Positions 1 to 7,862 of a stretch of 64,000 nt of DNA are shown piece by piece. Location: positions 930,001-994,000 of the forward strand of contig NZ_VUJV01000003.1 in the NCBI RefSeq assembly GCF_008373755.1. The letters are read 5' to 3'. The position numbers and the translations under genes were made by a program. A model generated the notes under the pieces. The model worked only from the letters and a program-made list of their open reading frames with translations. It was not told where the DNA came from and did not search any database. This stretch comes from Nocardioides humilatus (GTDB taxonomy: Bacteria; Actinomycetota; Actinomycetes; Propionibacteriales; Nocardioidaceae). The stretch's first letter is position 1, and each line of letters starts with the position of its first letter.

Positions 1-2232
1 CGCTTCGAGGTCGATCTTGCGCGCCCGAGCCCGTACGTCGGCCAGGTAGTCCTCCGCCTCGTCGAGCCGGCCGGTCTCGAGGAGTACGTCGAGGATGGTC
101 GGGGCGATCATCGGGTCGGCGGGGTGGCGCAGGCCGAGCCGGTCGACGAGCTCGCGGATCCGCACCGAGAACTCGTAGGCCTCCTCCATCCGCCCGGCGG
201 CCACCAGCGCCGCCATCCGACCCACCGACCAGGTCGCCTCCTGCGACGGGTCGTCCAGCGTGCCGTGCATCTCCCGCACCTCGTCGGACCGGGCGAGCGC
301 CCGCTCCACGTTGCCGACGTGGACGTCGATGGAGACCAGGATGTTGGTGATCATCGGGAGGAAGCCGGGCATGGAGGCCGCCGCGACCAGTCCCTCCTCG
401 GCCTGCCGCCGCGCTTCGTCGAACCGGCACGCCCGCGCCTCCAACGAACCCAGGTAGCTGTAGATCACCGGCACGGCCAGGTCGTCACCACTCTCGAGGC
501 TCGCCCGCAGGATCGCCCCGAAGCCCTGCCGCGCCTCGTCGAACCGGCCGCTCGTCATCTGGTGGATCGCTGCCATCATCAGCGGCCCGTAGGCGATCCG
601 CTCCATGGGCTCGCGCTCGTCGAGCTCGACCGCCTCGTCGATGAGGTCCTGGAAGGGCAGCGCCTCCTGATAGCGGTGATAGGCGAGCGGCACCAGCACC
701 GCGGCCCGGAGCGCACTCAGCCCGGGGCGGTCGGGCTCGCTCTCCAGGCGCCGCAGCGCCTCCTCGTAGCTCTCGTTGATGGTCTCCCGCCGCCCCAGCA
801 GCATGTCGATCTCGCCCTCGACCACCGCCCGGGCGTAGTCCTCCGGGGAGAGGTCGGCGGCATCGAGCTCGCGGGCGAGGGACTTGGCGTCGTCGTACTG
901 CTCGTTGAGGGTGTGGAGCTTGCAGAGCTCCACCGTCGCTGCCCAGTACGACGGCCCGCCCGGTGTCGCGCGGAGGTCGGTCAGGATCTGCGCGGCGTCC
1001 TGGGGGTCGCCGTTGAGGACCAGTCGGCGGGCCAGCTCGAGGGCGCGCTGGTCGCGCGCGGCCCGGTCCTCGCTGCGCGCGATCGCGAGGCGAAGCAGCT
1101 CGGTCGCCGCCAGCCACGCCGCGCGCGCCCAGGCCTTGCGCGACGCCTCGGTGAGCTCAGCGGCCAGCGCCTCGTCAGGTGCGGTGTCGGCCAGCGCCCG
1201 GTGGCGGACCCGCGCCTCCTCGAGCGGCTCGACGCGGGAGAGCGCCTCGTGCATCGCGACCTGCTCCTCCGCCGCGACGCTGTCGATCGCCGCCTCGAGG
1301 TAGAGCGGGTGCTGGAAGTTGATGAGGCTGCCGAGCCGGATGAGTCCCCCGGCGACCGCGGGCTCGAGGTCGTCGAGCAGCTCCTCGACGGTCCCGCCGA
1401 GCGCCTCGGCGAGGCGGGTCGCCGTCGGCGCCGCGCACAGGGCGGTCGCCAGGAGCGCGCGACGGGTGGGCCGCGGCAGGCCGATGATCCGCTCGGTGAG
1501 CAGGCCCTCGAAGCTCGCCCCCGGACCGTGCGCCCGGTGCCGCGCGAACTCCAGCGCGTGCAGCGGATTGCCACCCGAGGCCTCGCCCACCGCGCGCAGC
1601 TCGCTGCGGGTGAGCGTAACGTCGAGGTGGTGCTGGACCACGTGGAAGATCGCCGAGAGCGGCAGCGGGTCGAGGCCGAGCTCGGTGCGCGGCCAGTCGG
1701 GCAGCCAGTCGCCCACCGGCCGGCCGCTCGGCCGGGCCCACGCGACGACCAGTACCGGCACGTCCGTCAGGCGCGGTAGCGACTGGGACAGCGCAGCTGC
1801 CGAGGCGTCGTCGACCCACTGGGCGTCGTCGACCAGGACGATCACCGGCTGCTTGCTCGCCTGGTTGCGCAGCACCCCGCGCACGGCGAGCGCCACCGCC
1901 CGAGGCTCGGCGCCGTCGCCGTCGTCGAGCAGCAGCGCGGAGCGGATCGCGGCGCGCTGCGGGGCGGGCAGGTCGTCGTACTCCTCCTCGGGGAGGGGGT
2001 CGAACAGGTCCCCCAACGCGGAGAAGGACAGCTGCCCCTCGGCCTCCAGCGGCCGCGACGTGAGCAGCGTGACGTCGCGGTCGAGCAGCGCGTCGCGGAA
2101 GGCGACGGCGAGGGCGCTCTTGCCCATCCCTGCGGCGGCGACGACCGTGGCGGTCGCCGGCCCCGAGTCGGGCAGGCGGTCCACCAGAGCGAGCAGGGTC
2201 GACAGCTCGTCGTCCCGTCCGATCACCACCAT
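1..2232 (-). CDS. LuxR-type large ATP-binding regulator, C-terminus beyond window
   Basis: This minus-strand frame is open from an ATG at 2232 to the window edge, giving 744 codons without a stop. The start reads MVVIGRDDEL. A P-loop AAGMGKS lies at about residues 33-39 and a Walker B-like VIVLVDDAQW at about 130-139. This is the STAND/AAA ATPase core of large ATP-binding LuxR (LAL) or MalT-like activators. The rest is leucine- and alanine-rich helical sequence, as in TPR signal-sensing regions, and the last visible stretch still looks helical. A LuxR-type DNA-binding domain would normally lie at the missing C-terminus, so the DNA-binding role is inferred. Long open frames on the plus strand over 124-2620 are shadows with Arg/Pro-rich low-complexity translations. 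Confidence 0.85.
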   Translation of the reverse strand, partial: MVVIGRDDELSTLLALVDRLPDSGPATATVVAAAGMGKSALAVAFRDALLDRDVTLLTSRPLEAEGQLSFSALGDLFDPLPEEEYDDLPAPQRAAIRSALLLDDGDGAEPRAVALAVRGVLRNQASKQPVIVLVDDAQWVDDASAAALSQSLPRLTDVPVLVVAWARPSGRPVGDWLPDWPRTELGLDPLPLSAIFHVVQHHLDVTLTRSELRAVGEASGGNPLHALEFARHRAHGPGASFEGLLTERIIGLPRPTRRALLATALCAAPTATRLAEALGGTVEELLDDLEPAVAGGLIRLGSLINFQHPLYLEAAIDSVAAEEQVAMHEALSRVEPLEEARVRHRALADTAPDEALAAELTEASRKAWARAAWLAATELLRLAIARSEDRAARDQRALELARRLVLNGDPQDAAQILTDLRATPGGPSYWAATVELCKLHTLNEQYDDAKSLARELDAADLSPEDYARAVVEGEIDMLLGRRETINESYEEALRRLESEPDRPGLSALRAAVLVPLAYHRYQEALPFQDLIDEAVELDEREPMERIAYGPLMMAAIHQMTSGRFDEARQGFGAILRASLESGDDLAVPVIYSYLGSLEARACRFDEARRQAEEGLVAAASMPGFLPMITNILVSIDVHVGNVERALARSDEVREMHGTLDDPSQEATWSVGRMAALVAAGRMEEAYEFSVRIRELVDRLGLRHPADPMIAPTILDVLLETGRLDEAEDYLADVRARARKIDLEA

Positions 2233-2296
2233 CGAGGAAGATTTACCATCTCTTTGCTCGCCCTGCCTCCGTGTTAGCACGGAAAGGCGGCGAGCG

Positions 2297-2569
2297 TCAG
2301 GCGGTGCGCTCGGCCGCCGGATGATCGATGAGCCAGCCCGCTCCGATCGAACCGTGCCCCAGCCCGAGGCTCTGCAACACCCGTTTGACGTCCGCGGCGT
2401 TGTGGGCAACGTGCAGCCCGAAGGCCGTCTGTTCCCCCGGGAGTACGACGGTCGCCAGCGCTCCCGAGCGCGTCAGCCGTTGAGCCTGGGCGGTCACGAG
2501 CTCAGCGGCCATGGCCGGCCAGTAGTGCTCGCTCACCCAGATCTCGGTCACGTGGAGATCGGCGGTCAC
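2297..2569 (-). CDS. Hypothetical protein, 90 aa
   Basis: This is a 90-residue frame with a GTG start at 2569. An internal GTG at 2551 (VTEIWVSEHYW) is an alternative start. The composition is balanced and protein-like, with aromatic residues in EIWVSEHYWPAM and a C-terminal part reading HVAHNAADVKRVLQSLGLG. There is no signal peptide or membrane segment. I do not recognise the family. It lies on the same strand as, and just upstream of, the large LuxR-type regulator, 64 bp away. It could be co-transcribed with it, but nothing here shows a shared role. Confidence 0.6.
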   Translation of the reverse strand: MTADLHVTEIWVSEHYWPAMAAELVTAQAQRLTRSGALATVVLPGEQTAFGLHVAHNAADVKRVLQSLGLGHGSIGAGWLIDHPAAERTA

Positions 2570-2620
2570 GTCGTCAGCCTCCCGCCGCTGCCGACCCGCT
2601 TGCGACCGGGAAAACCCTAG

Positions 2621-2657
2621 GGTTTCGAGGCTCGCTGCGCTCGCACCTCAACCACCG
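2621..2657. repeat. Dispersed short repeat, long form, copy A
   Basis: A 37-bp unit begins GGTTTCGAGGCTCGC and ends CACCTCAACCACCG. The same unit recurs at 10228-10264 and 54265-54301. A shorter relative with the same ends but a different middle is at 35392-35414 and 63095-63117. The terminal GGTT and AACC can pair. This copy lies in the intergenic space before the gene starting at 2709. Confidence 0.75.
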
Positions 2658-2672
2658 GCGCATCCGCAGTTC

Positions 2673-2701
2673 TTGAGGATCCGCAGTTTGTGCGGTAAGG
2701 T
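2673..2701 (+). promoter_or_regulatory. Probable leaderless promoter
   Basis: TTGAGG at 2673-2678 and TAAGGT at 2696-2701 are separated by exactly 17 bp, matching housekeeping -35/-10 spacing. The ATG at 2709 lies only 7 bp past the -10 box, so transcription would start at or next to the start codon. That predicts a leaderless mRNA, which is common in actinobacteria. Confidence 0.55.
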
Positions 2702-2708
2702 CTCCCGC

Positions 2709-3104
2709 ATGACCCAGGATCGACCGGTCGACGACCACCGGGGGAAGCTGGACTCCGTGCGGAACCTCCTCGACGCAGCACAGGTCGAGGATTCTGTCGG
2801 AGCCCTCCCCTACCTTCGGGAAGCGGCCGACCGGCTGACCGAGCTGATCGACGAGTCGATGGCGGCCGCCGTACTGACTGGCCAGGCGTCCCTGCGGAGT
2901 GCAGGGGCCCAGGCCGGGCTCACGGAAAACGCTGTCGGCCCGCGGCTGGCCCGCACCATGGCCCTCGGCGCCTACGCCGACGACCGCGGTCGGGTGACCG
3001 CGGCGGGCGTCGAGCGAGCGAAGTACGACCTTGAGTCTGGGGTGCCGAAGCAACCGGCGGCGGCGCCCTCACCGATGCGGTTCAAGCCGCGTCGATCCAC
3101 CTAG
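2709..3104 (+). CDS. Hypothetical protein with HTH-like segment, 131 aa
   Basis: The ATG at 2709 (MTQDRPVDDHRGKL) is chosen over an upstream TTG because it sits 7 bp after a good -10 box. Residues 15-55 look helical and acidic. A later stretch, SLRSAGAQAGLTENAVGPRL, has the spacing of a helix-turn-helix (an A-G-LT-NAV pattern), followed by LART and a basic C-terminus ending RFKPRRST. A small DNA-binding protein is possible, but I cannot name a family. It is followed 38 bp later by the VWA gene on the same strand, so the two may be co-transcribed. Confidence 0.65.
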   Translation: MTQDRPVDDHRGKLDSVRNLLDAAQVEDSVGALPYLREAADRLTELIDESMAAAVLTGQASLRSAGAQAGLTENAVGPRLARTMALGAYADDRGRVTAAGVERAKYDLESGVPKQPAAAPSPMRFKPRRST

Positions 3105-3142
3105 GCAGCGAGCGGCAGATCCGCTCGCGGGACGGAGTCACG

Positions 3143-3796
3143 ATGACCCGAGCGGACCTCACCCACCTTTACTTCCTCCTCGACCGCAGTGGCTCGATGC
3201 AGTCCATCAAGGCCGACACCGAGGGCGGCTTCACGGCCTTCATCGACGAGCAGCGCAAGGTGCCCGGCGAGTGCCGGGTGACGCTGGCCCAGTTCGACAA
3301 CGCCTACGAGGTCGTCTACTCCGACCGCCCCGTCGCCGACGTCCCGCGGCTCGTGCTGGAGCCCCGCGGCTCGACGGCCCTGCTCGACGCGATGGGTCGG
3401 CTGATCACCACGGCCGGCAAGGACCTCGCCGCCCTGGCCGAGGACGAGCGCCCCGGCACCGTGATCGTCGCCGTCATGACCGACGGCTATGAAAACGCCA
3501 GCCAGGAGTGGACCCACCCCGCCATCAAGGCGCTTGTCGAGCAGCAGACCGCCGACTACGCCTGGCAGTTCCTCTACATGGGAGCCGACCAGGACGCCAT
3601 CGAGGTCGGCACCTCCCTCGGCGTCTCCGCCGGCGCCTCGGTCACCTACGGCCGCGGCAAGACGTCGGCCGCCCTGTCCATGAACGCCGGCAAGATCGCC
3701 AAGCTGCGCAGCGACCGGGCGATGGCCCCCGCGGGCTCGCCGCCGCCGATGATGGACGCCTACAGCGACGCGGAGCGGGCCGAGCTGGCTGAGTGA
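3143..3796 (+). CDS. VWA (von Willebrand factor A) domain protein
   Basis: This 217-residue protein is almost wholly a VWA domain. The metal-ion-dependent adhesion site motif DRSGS is at residues 14-18 after a hydrophobic strand (LYFLL). The threonine loop GSTALLDAMG is near residue 78 and the third MIDAS element is MTDGYEN near 112. No signal peptide or membrane anchor is present, so it should be cytoplasmic. It may bind a partner through a bound divalent metal, as stand-alone bacterial VWA proteins do. The C-terminus is Pro-rich and acidic. Its mRNA probably ends in the palindrome at 3811-3855. The partner is unknown. Confidence 0.85.
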   Translation: MTRADLTHLYFLLDRSGSMQSIKADTEGGFTAFIDEQRKVPGECRVTLAQFDNAYEVVYSDRPVADVPRLVLEPRGSTALLDAMGRLITTAGKDLAALAEDERPGTVIVAVMTDGYENASQEWTHPAIKALVEQQTADYAWQFLYMGADQDAIEVGTSLGVSAGASVTYGRGKTSAALSMNAGKIAKLRSDRAMAPAGSPPPMMDAYSDAERAELAE

Positions 3797-3810
3797 CGTC
3801 GGCGCCGCCT

Positions 3811-3855
3811 TGTGCGGTGATCCGCAAGCAGAATCTGCTTGCGGATCACCGCACA
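3811..3855. terminator. 45-bp perfect palindrome, probable bidirectional terminator, copy 1
   Basis: Two 21-bp arms, starting TGTGCGGTGATCCGCAAGCA at 3811, flank a 3-nt AAT centre and are perfectly complementary. The element lies 14 bp after the stop of the VWA gene and 6 bp after the stop of the convergent gene ending at 3862, where a two-way terminator belongs. It has no U-tract. A second copy is at 4862-4906. Confidence 0.7.
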
Positions 3856-3861
3856 GTCACG

Positions 3862-4800
3862 TCAGGGGCAGCGCGGGCACCGGTCGAGCTCGCCGATCCA
3901 CCCGAGCCGTCGCAGGATGGCCGCGATCGAGCGGGCCGTGGCGCACTGCCCGCCGAAGACCAGACCGTAGGTCACCCGGGCGGTGAGCGCCCCAGCCTGG
4001 GCGAGCTCGCCGAGGTCGCGGTGAGCATCGGCATCGCGGGCTGCGTATGACTCGAAGTGCGTGCTGCCGTCGAGCTCGACCACCAGCCCGAACTCCTCGT
4101 AGGTCACGTCGCGCGACGTCGACCTGCCGCTCGCGCTGCTCCGCACCTGGCGCTCTCCACGCGGCAGACCGTGCGCCCGCTCGACCCGCTGGAGGTAGCC
4201 CCGCTCCAGGACCGAACAGGCGCCCGTACGCCGGTCCTCGACCAGCTCGGTGATCAGTCGTCGATGTCGGACCCGCCCCCGGGCAGCGAGTGCGCGGGCA
4301 ACGCGCTCCGCGTTCGTGCGACGGAAGCACGCCTCAGCGAGCAGTGCGAACGCCCCGGCCGTATCGTCCGCGTCGAGCCGCACGATCATCGTGTCGATGA
4401 CCGCGTCGTCCACCCGGATCCGGGGCGGCGCCGTACGCCAATCGACACGGCGGTCGAGACCGGCGACCCGATGGATCTCGACGCCCGGCAACCTGCCGAC
4501 CTGACGGTCTCGGTCGACCGCCAGATGGATGACGCCGCGAGGAGCGAGACCGAGGGCAGACTCGCGGGCGAGCGCGGCCGGCCAGCGCGCGAGTACGGCG
4601 ACCCACTCCCGCTGCTGCAGGGTGAGCGGTCCGTTGTGGTTCACATAAACGCCGGGAAGCGCCTGCACCAGCTCGTGGCGGCGGAGCATCCGGGCGATGT
4701 CGGCGTCGACCCCGCCGAGCTCGAGGACCTGTCGGCGTGCCACGACCCCGGACTGGTGGATGCGGAGCAGGCCGTCGAGGCGGCGGACGTCCAAGGCCAT
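3862..4800 (-). CDS. AbiEi-like N-terminal plus DUF559 (Vsr-type nuclease fold) protein
   Basis: The protein has 312 residues from the ATG at 4800 (MALDVRRLDGLLRIHQSGVV). The first 60 or so residues resemble the winged-helix N-terminal domain of AbiEi-type antitoxins (GLLRIHQSGVVARRQVLELG, then an LPGVYVNHNGPL wing). The C-terminal third contains VVELDGSTHFE followed by R and D residues (ARDADAHRD), the pattern of the DUF559/Vsr-like PD-(D/E)XK fold. Such proteins are common in multicopy families in actinobacteria, and their function is not established. No AbiEii toxin gene is adjacent. Related palindromes lie just beyond the 3' end (3811-3855) and upstream of the start (4862-4906). An upstream ATG at 4878 falls inside the second palindrome and is an unlikely start. 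Confidence 0.8.
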   Translation of the reverse strand: MALDVRRLDGLLRIHQSGVVARRQVLELGGVDADIARMLRRHELVQALPGVYVNHNGPLTLQQREWVAVLARWPAALARESALGLAPRGVIHLAVDRDRQVGRLPGVEIHRVAGLDRRVDWRTAPPRIRVDDAVIDTMIVRLDADDTAGAFALLAEACFRRTNAERVARALAARGRVRHRRLITELVEDRRTGACSVLERGYLQRVERAHGLPRGERQVRSSASGRSTSRDVTYEEFGLVVELDGSTHFESYAARDADAHRDLGELAQAGALTARVTYGLVFGGQCATARSIAAILRRLGWIGELDRCPRCP

Positions 4801-4861
4801 GTCGCAAGGCTTCGCGTCTCCGACGGCTGCTGCCAGAGCCGACGTCGTCCCTCCACAGGCT

Positions 4862-4906
4862 TGTGCGGTGATCCGCAAGCAGAATCTGCTCGCAGATCAC
4901 CGCACA
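4862..4906. repeat. Near-perfect 45-bp palindrome, copy 2, likely terminator of the SDR gene
   Basis: The left arm and AAT centre are identical to copy 1 at 3811-3855. The right arm differs by two transitions, so two of the 21 pairs are weakened. It lies 11 bp beyond the stop codon of the minus-strand SDR gene (4918-5694) and upstream of the AbiEi/DUF559-like gene. A terminator role fits both copies. Confidence 0.65.
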
Positions 4907-4917
4907 GCGAGAGGGAC

Positions 4918-5694
4918 CTACTTGGGGGGCATCCGGATGCCGCCGTCGACGCGGATGACCTCGCCGTTCATGTAGGAGTTGGTGAGGCACTCCATGACCA
5001 TCGAGGCGAGCTCGTCGCCGGAGCCGAGGCGCTTGGGGAAGAGCACGTTCTGGCCGAGGTTGGCCTTGAACGCCTCCGAGGCCTCGCCCTCGCCGTAGAT
5101 CGGGGTGTCGATCAGGCCGGGCGCGACGGTGTTGAGGCGGATGCCGGCAGCCGACAGGTCGCGGGCGACCGGGAGGGTCATGCCGACGACGCCACCCTTG
5201 GAGGCGGAGTACGACGCCTGGCCGATCTGGCCGTCGAACGCAGCCACGGACGCCATGTTGACGATGGCGCCACGGCAGCCGTCGGCGTCGCCCTCGTTGA
5301 GGCTCATCGCGGTCGCGGCCTGGCGGACCATATCGAAGGTGCCGATGAGGTTGATCGCGATGACCTTGGTGAAGGCCTCCAGCGAGTGGGCCGACTCGAG
5401 CTGGCCGTCGCGACCGATGGTGCGCTGCGCCCAGCCGATGCCGGCCGAGTTGACGACCGCGCGGAGCGGGGCGATCTCGGCGGCGGCCTTGACGGCTCCG
5501 GCGATCTGCTCGGTGTTGGTGACGTCGACCAGGGCGAAGACGCCGTTGATCTCAGCGGCGAGGGCCTCGCCCTTGTCGGCCTGCAGGTCGGCGACGACGA
5601 CGGTCGCTCCACGGGCGGCGAGCTGGCGGGCGCACGCGGCGCCGATGCCCGACGCACCGCCGGTGACGATGGCGGATGATCCGATAAGTTCCAT
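4918..5694 (-). CDS. SDR family NAD(P)-dependent dehydrogenase (3-hydroxyacyl-CoA dehydrogenase type 2-like)
   Basis: A classical short-chain dehydrogenase of 258 residues. The cofactor loop TGGASGIG is at 11-18, an NSAG-type motif (VVNSAGIGW) lies near 86, and the catalytic Tyr162-Lys166 pair is in SYSASKGG. The C-terminus GGIRMPPK is typical of the family. An aspartate in VVVADLQ after strand 2 suggests NAD rather than NADP. Similar actinobacterial proteins are annotated as 3-hydroxyacyl-CoA dehydrogenases or 3-ketoacyl-ACP reductases. The substrate cannot be read from the sequence. It ends 11 bp before a strong palindrome. Confidence 0.85.
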   Translation of the reverse strand: MELIGSSAIVTGGASGIGAACARQLAARGATVVVADLQADKGEALAAEINGVFALVDVTNTEQIAGAVKAAAEIAPLRAVVNSAGIGWAQRTIGRDGQLESAHSLEAFTKVIAINLIGTFDMVRQAATAMSLNEGDADGCRGAIVNMASVAAFDGQIGQASYSASKGGVVGMTLPVARDLSAAGIRLNTVAPGLIDTPIYGEGEASEAFKANLGQNVLFPKRLGSGDELASMVMECLTNSYMNGEVIRVDGGIRMPPK

Positions 5695-5704
5695 GCGCCG
5701 GACT

Positions 5705-7840
5705 CTAGCGAGAACCGGTTCTGGCCCGAGGTGGGGTTCTCTCCGCGGGCCGCCCCAGCAGGAAGCCCTGGCCGTAGCGGACGCCGAGCCCGATGACGCA
5801 GTCGCGCTCCTCGGGGTGCTCGATGCCCTCTGCGATCACCTCGGCGCCGGTGCGGTCGGCGAAGAGTACGACGGCAGCAACCGCCGCCTGCAGCGTCTCG
5901 TCGAGGTGGATCCCCGCCACGAGCGAGCGGTCGAGCTTGACCAGGTCGGGGCGGAGCAGTGCCACCCGGTGCAGGTTGGAGAAGCCGACCCCGAAGTCGT
6001 CGATCGCGACCTTCGCACCGCGCTCGCGCAGGTCGTCGAGGGCGAGCAGCACCTCGGTGCGGTAGAGCACCAGGTCGGCCTCGGTGACCTCGATGATGAA
6101 GCCCGTGAGGTCGGCGGGCAGCACGGCCTCGAACTGGGTCGTCAGCAGGGTGTCGGGGCTGACGTTGACCGAGAGCAGCCCGGCGCCGTCCCAGCTGCGA
6201 AGAGCACTCCCGATGGCCGAGGCCTCGAGCCAGGCGAGCGTGCCGTCACGGGCGGCGCGACCGAACACCTCCGCCGGCTCCTGACCCTCGAAGCGGCTCA
6301 ACGCCTCGTAGCCCACGACCTCGTCGCGGTCGAGCTCGACGATCGGCTGGAAGACCGAGCGCAACCCGGTCAGGACCAGGCCGTCGTCGCCCGCCGTGAG
6401 CGCGACCCCTTCGTCACCGTTGTCGAAGACGATGCGGTCGCCGCCGCCGCGCTTGGCCTGATAAAGCGCGCGGTCGGCCCGGGCCACCATCGACGAAGCA
6501 CTCTCCACGCCGTCCCAGGCCGCGAAGCCGATGGAGCAGGCCTGGCCGTGCGACACGGCGCGCCGCATCCGGTCGAGCAGCAGCGCGGCCTCCTCCGTGG
6601 TCACGACGGGGAGCAGGGCCGTGAACTCCTGGCCGCCGTAGCGCGCCAGGAAGCCACGTTGCTCGATGACCGCCGCCCACGCATCGGCGGTGTCCTTGAG
6701 GACCAGGTCGCCGTGGAGGTGACCGAAGGTCTCGTTGTACTGCTTGAAGGCATCGAGGTCGAGCACGGCCACGTGGAGCGCGGTGCCGTTGTCCTTGGCG
6801 TTGGCCCACGCCCGCTCGAGCTGGTGGTCCCACGAGCGCCGGTTGGAGACGCCGGTCAGCGAGTCGCGACGGGCGAGTGCCGAGAGCTGGGCGGCCGACC
6901 GCTGGAGGTTGCCGACCAGGTCGCCGAGCCGCAGTACGACGAGCACCGCAGCGACGCACCCACCGATCAGGGCCACCCCCTCGGCAAGCTCCACGCCCGC
7001 CAGGTCACCGATCTCGCCCGTGACCGGGCCGACCGCAAGGGCCATCCCGAGCAGGACGAGACGGAACGGCGTCACGGTCTCGCGTCGCTCAGCCGCTGGC
7101 TCCTCGAGGTCGTGCGCCGAGGGGTGCAGGGCGGCGAAGCCGAGCAACAGGTAGGAGGTCAGGTAGGCGAGGTCGATGGAGTCCGGGTAGGCCCAGTCCT
7201 GCTGGGCCGCGACGACGTAGCCGAGGTCGGCCACCAGCAGTGCCCCGATGCCGAGGACGAGTGCGTAGATGGTCGTGTTGCGGACCTGACCGGTCACGAA
7301 CATCCGCAGCACCAGGGCGAGGACCAACAGGTCGCCCAGCGGGTAGGCGGCAGCGACGGCGTCGCTCATCACCCCGGCGCCCTCGCTCTGTGCTGCGGGT
7401 AGGACGAAAGCGACCGTGCCGACCACCGTCACGCCGGTGGTGAGGATGGCCGCATCGAGGAACGCCCCCCGGTCACGGCCGCCCTGGCGGCCGCGGATCA
7501 GCCACAGCACGGCCATGGCGAGCACGGGATATTGCGCGAGGTAGACGACGTCGGCGGGCGAGGGCGAGGGCTCGCTCTGCAGCACCTCGTCGTAGAACGT
7601 GTAGACCAGGTCGCCGAGCAGGTAGAGACCCTGGGCCGCGGCGAACGCCCACCAGATCCGCCGCCGGGACCGGGGCATCCGCGAGGCACCCAGGCAGGAC
7701 AGCGCCGTGCCGTAGCAGGCGCCGATCAGGTAGACGACCGACCCGGTCGAGCCCTGGTGGAGCACGCCGTAGGCCACGACGAGGGCGAGCCCGATGGCAA
7801 GCGCGACGTACGCCTGACGCGACGTCCACATGTGCCGCAT
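5705..7840 (-). CDS. Membrane GGDEF/EAL bifunctional cyclic-di-GMP protein
   Basis: The protein has 711 residues. The ATG at 7840 is preceded by a strong purine-rich ribosome site (GGGGAGGGGGAGCC). The first 300 or so residues form about eight to ten membrane segments, a sensor-type N-terminus. A GGDEF domain follows, with RRDSLTGVSNRR near 324 and the active-site motif as GGQEF near 402 instead of GGDEF. An EAL domain follows: GYEALSRF near 509, IDDFGVGFSNL near 613, then LVKLDRSLV, AEGIE and QGFLLG. The phosphodiesterase metal and base residues look conserved. The D-to-Q change in the signature may lower or abolish cyclase activity, so net phosphodiesterase function is plausible. It overlaps nothing and follows dapF, also minus strand. 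Confidence 0.9.
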   Translation of the reverse strand: MRHMWTSRQAYVALAIGLALVVAYGVLHQGSTGSVVYLIGACYGTALSCLGASRMPRSRRRIWWAFAAAQGLYLLGDLVYTFYDEVLQSEPSPSPADVVYLAQYPVLAMAVLWLIRGRQGGRDRGAFLDAAILTTGVTVVGTVAFVLPAAQSEGAGVMSDAVAAAYPLGDLLVLALVLRMFVTGQVRNTTIYALVLGIGALLVADLGYVVAAQQDWAYPDSIDLAYLTSYLLLGFAALHPSAHDLEEPAAERRETVTPFRLVLLGMALAVGPVTGEIGDLAGVELAEGVALIGGCVAAVLVVLRLGDLVGNLQRSAAQLSALARRDSLTGVSNRRSWDHQLERAWANAKDNGTALHVAVLDLDAFKQYNETFGHLHGDLVLKDTADAWAAVIEQRGFLARYGGQEFTALLPVVTTEEAALLLDRMRRAVSHGQACSIGFAAWDGVESASSMVARADRALYQAKRGGGDRIVFDNGDEGVALTAGDDGLVLTGLRSVFQPIVELDRDEVVGYEALSRFEGQEPAEVFGRAARDGTLAWLEASAIGSALRSWDGAGLLSVNVSPDTLLTTQFEAVLPADLTGFIIEVTEADLVLYRTEVLLALDDLRERGAKVAIDDFGVGFSNLHRVALLRPDLVKLDRSLVAGIHLDETLQAAVAAVVLFADRTGAEVIAEGIEHPEERDCVIGLGVRYGQGFLLGRPAERTPPRARTGSR

Positions 7841-7862
7841 GGCTCCCCCTCCCCGCCTGGCG

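Noticed and set aside
3811-4906. Insertion sequence bounded by palindromes
   Set aside because: No transposase gene, and the palindromes are not inverted terminal repeats of one element. Only a cassette hypothesis is retained.
5105-7402. 765-codon plus-strand frame opposite the GGDEF/EAL gene
   Set aside because: Shadow; the minus strand carries the GGQEF, EAL and membrane motifs.
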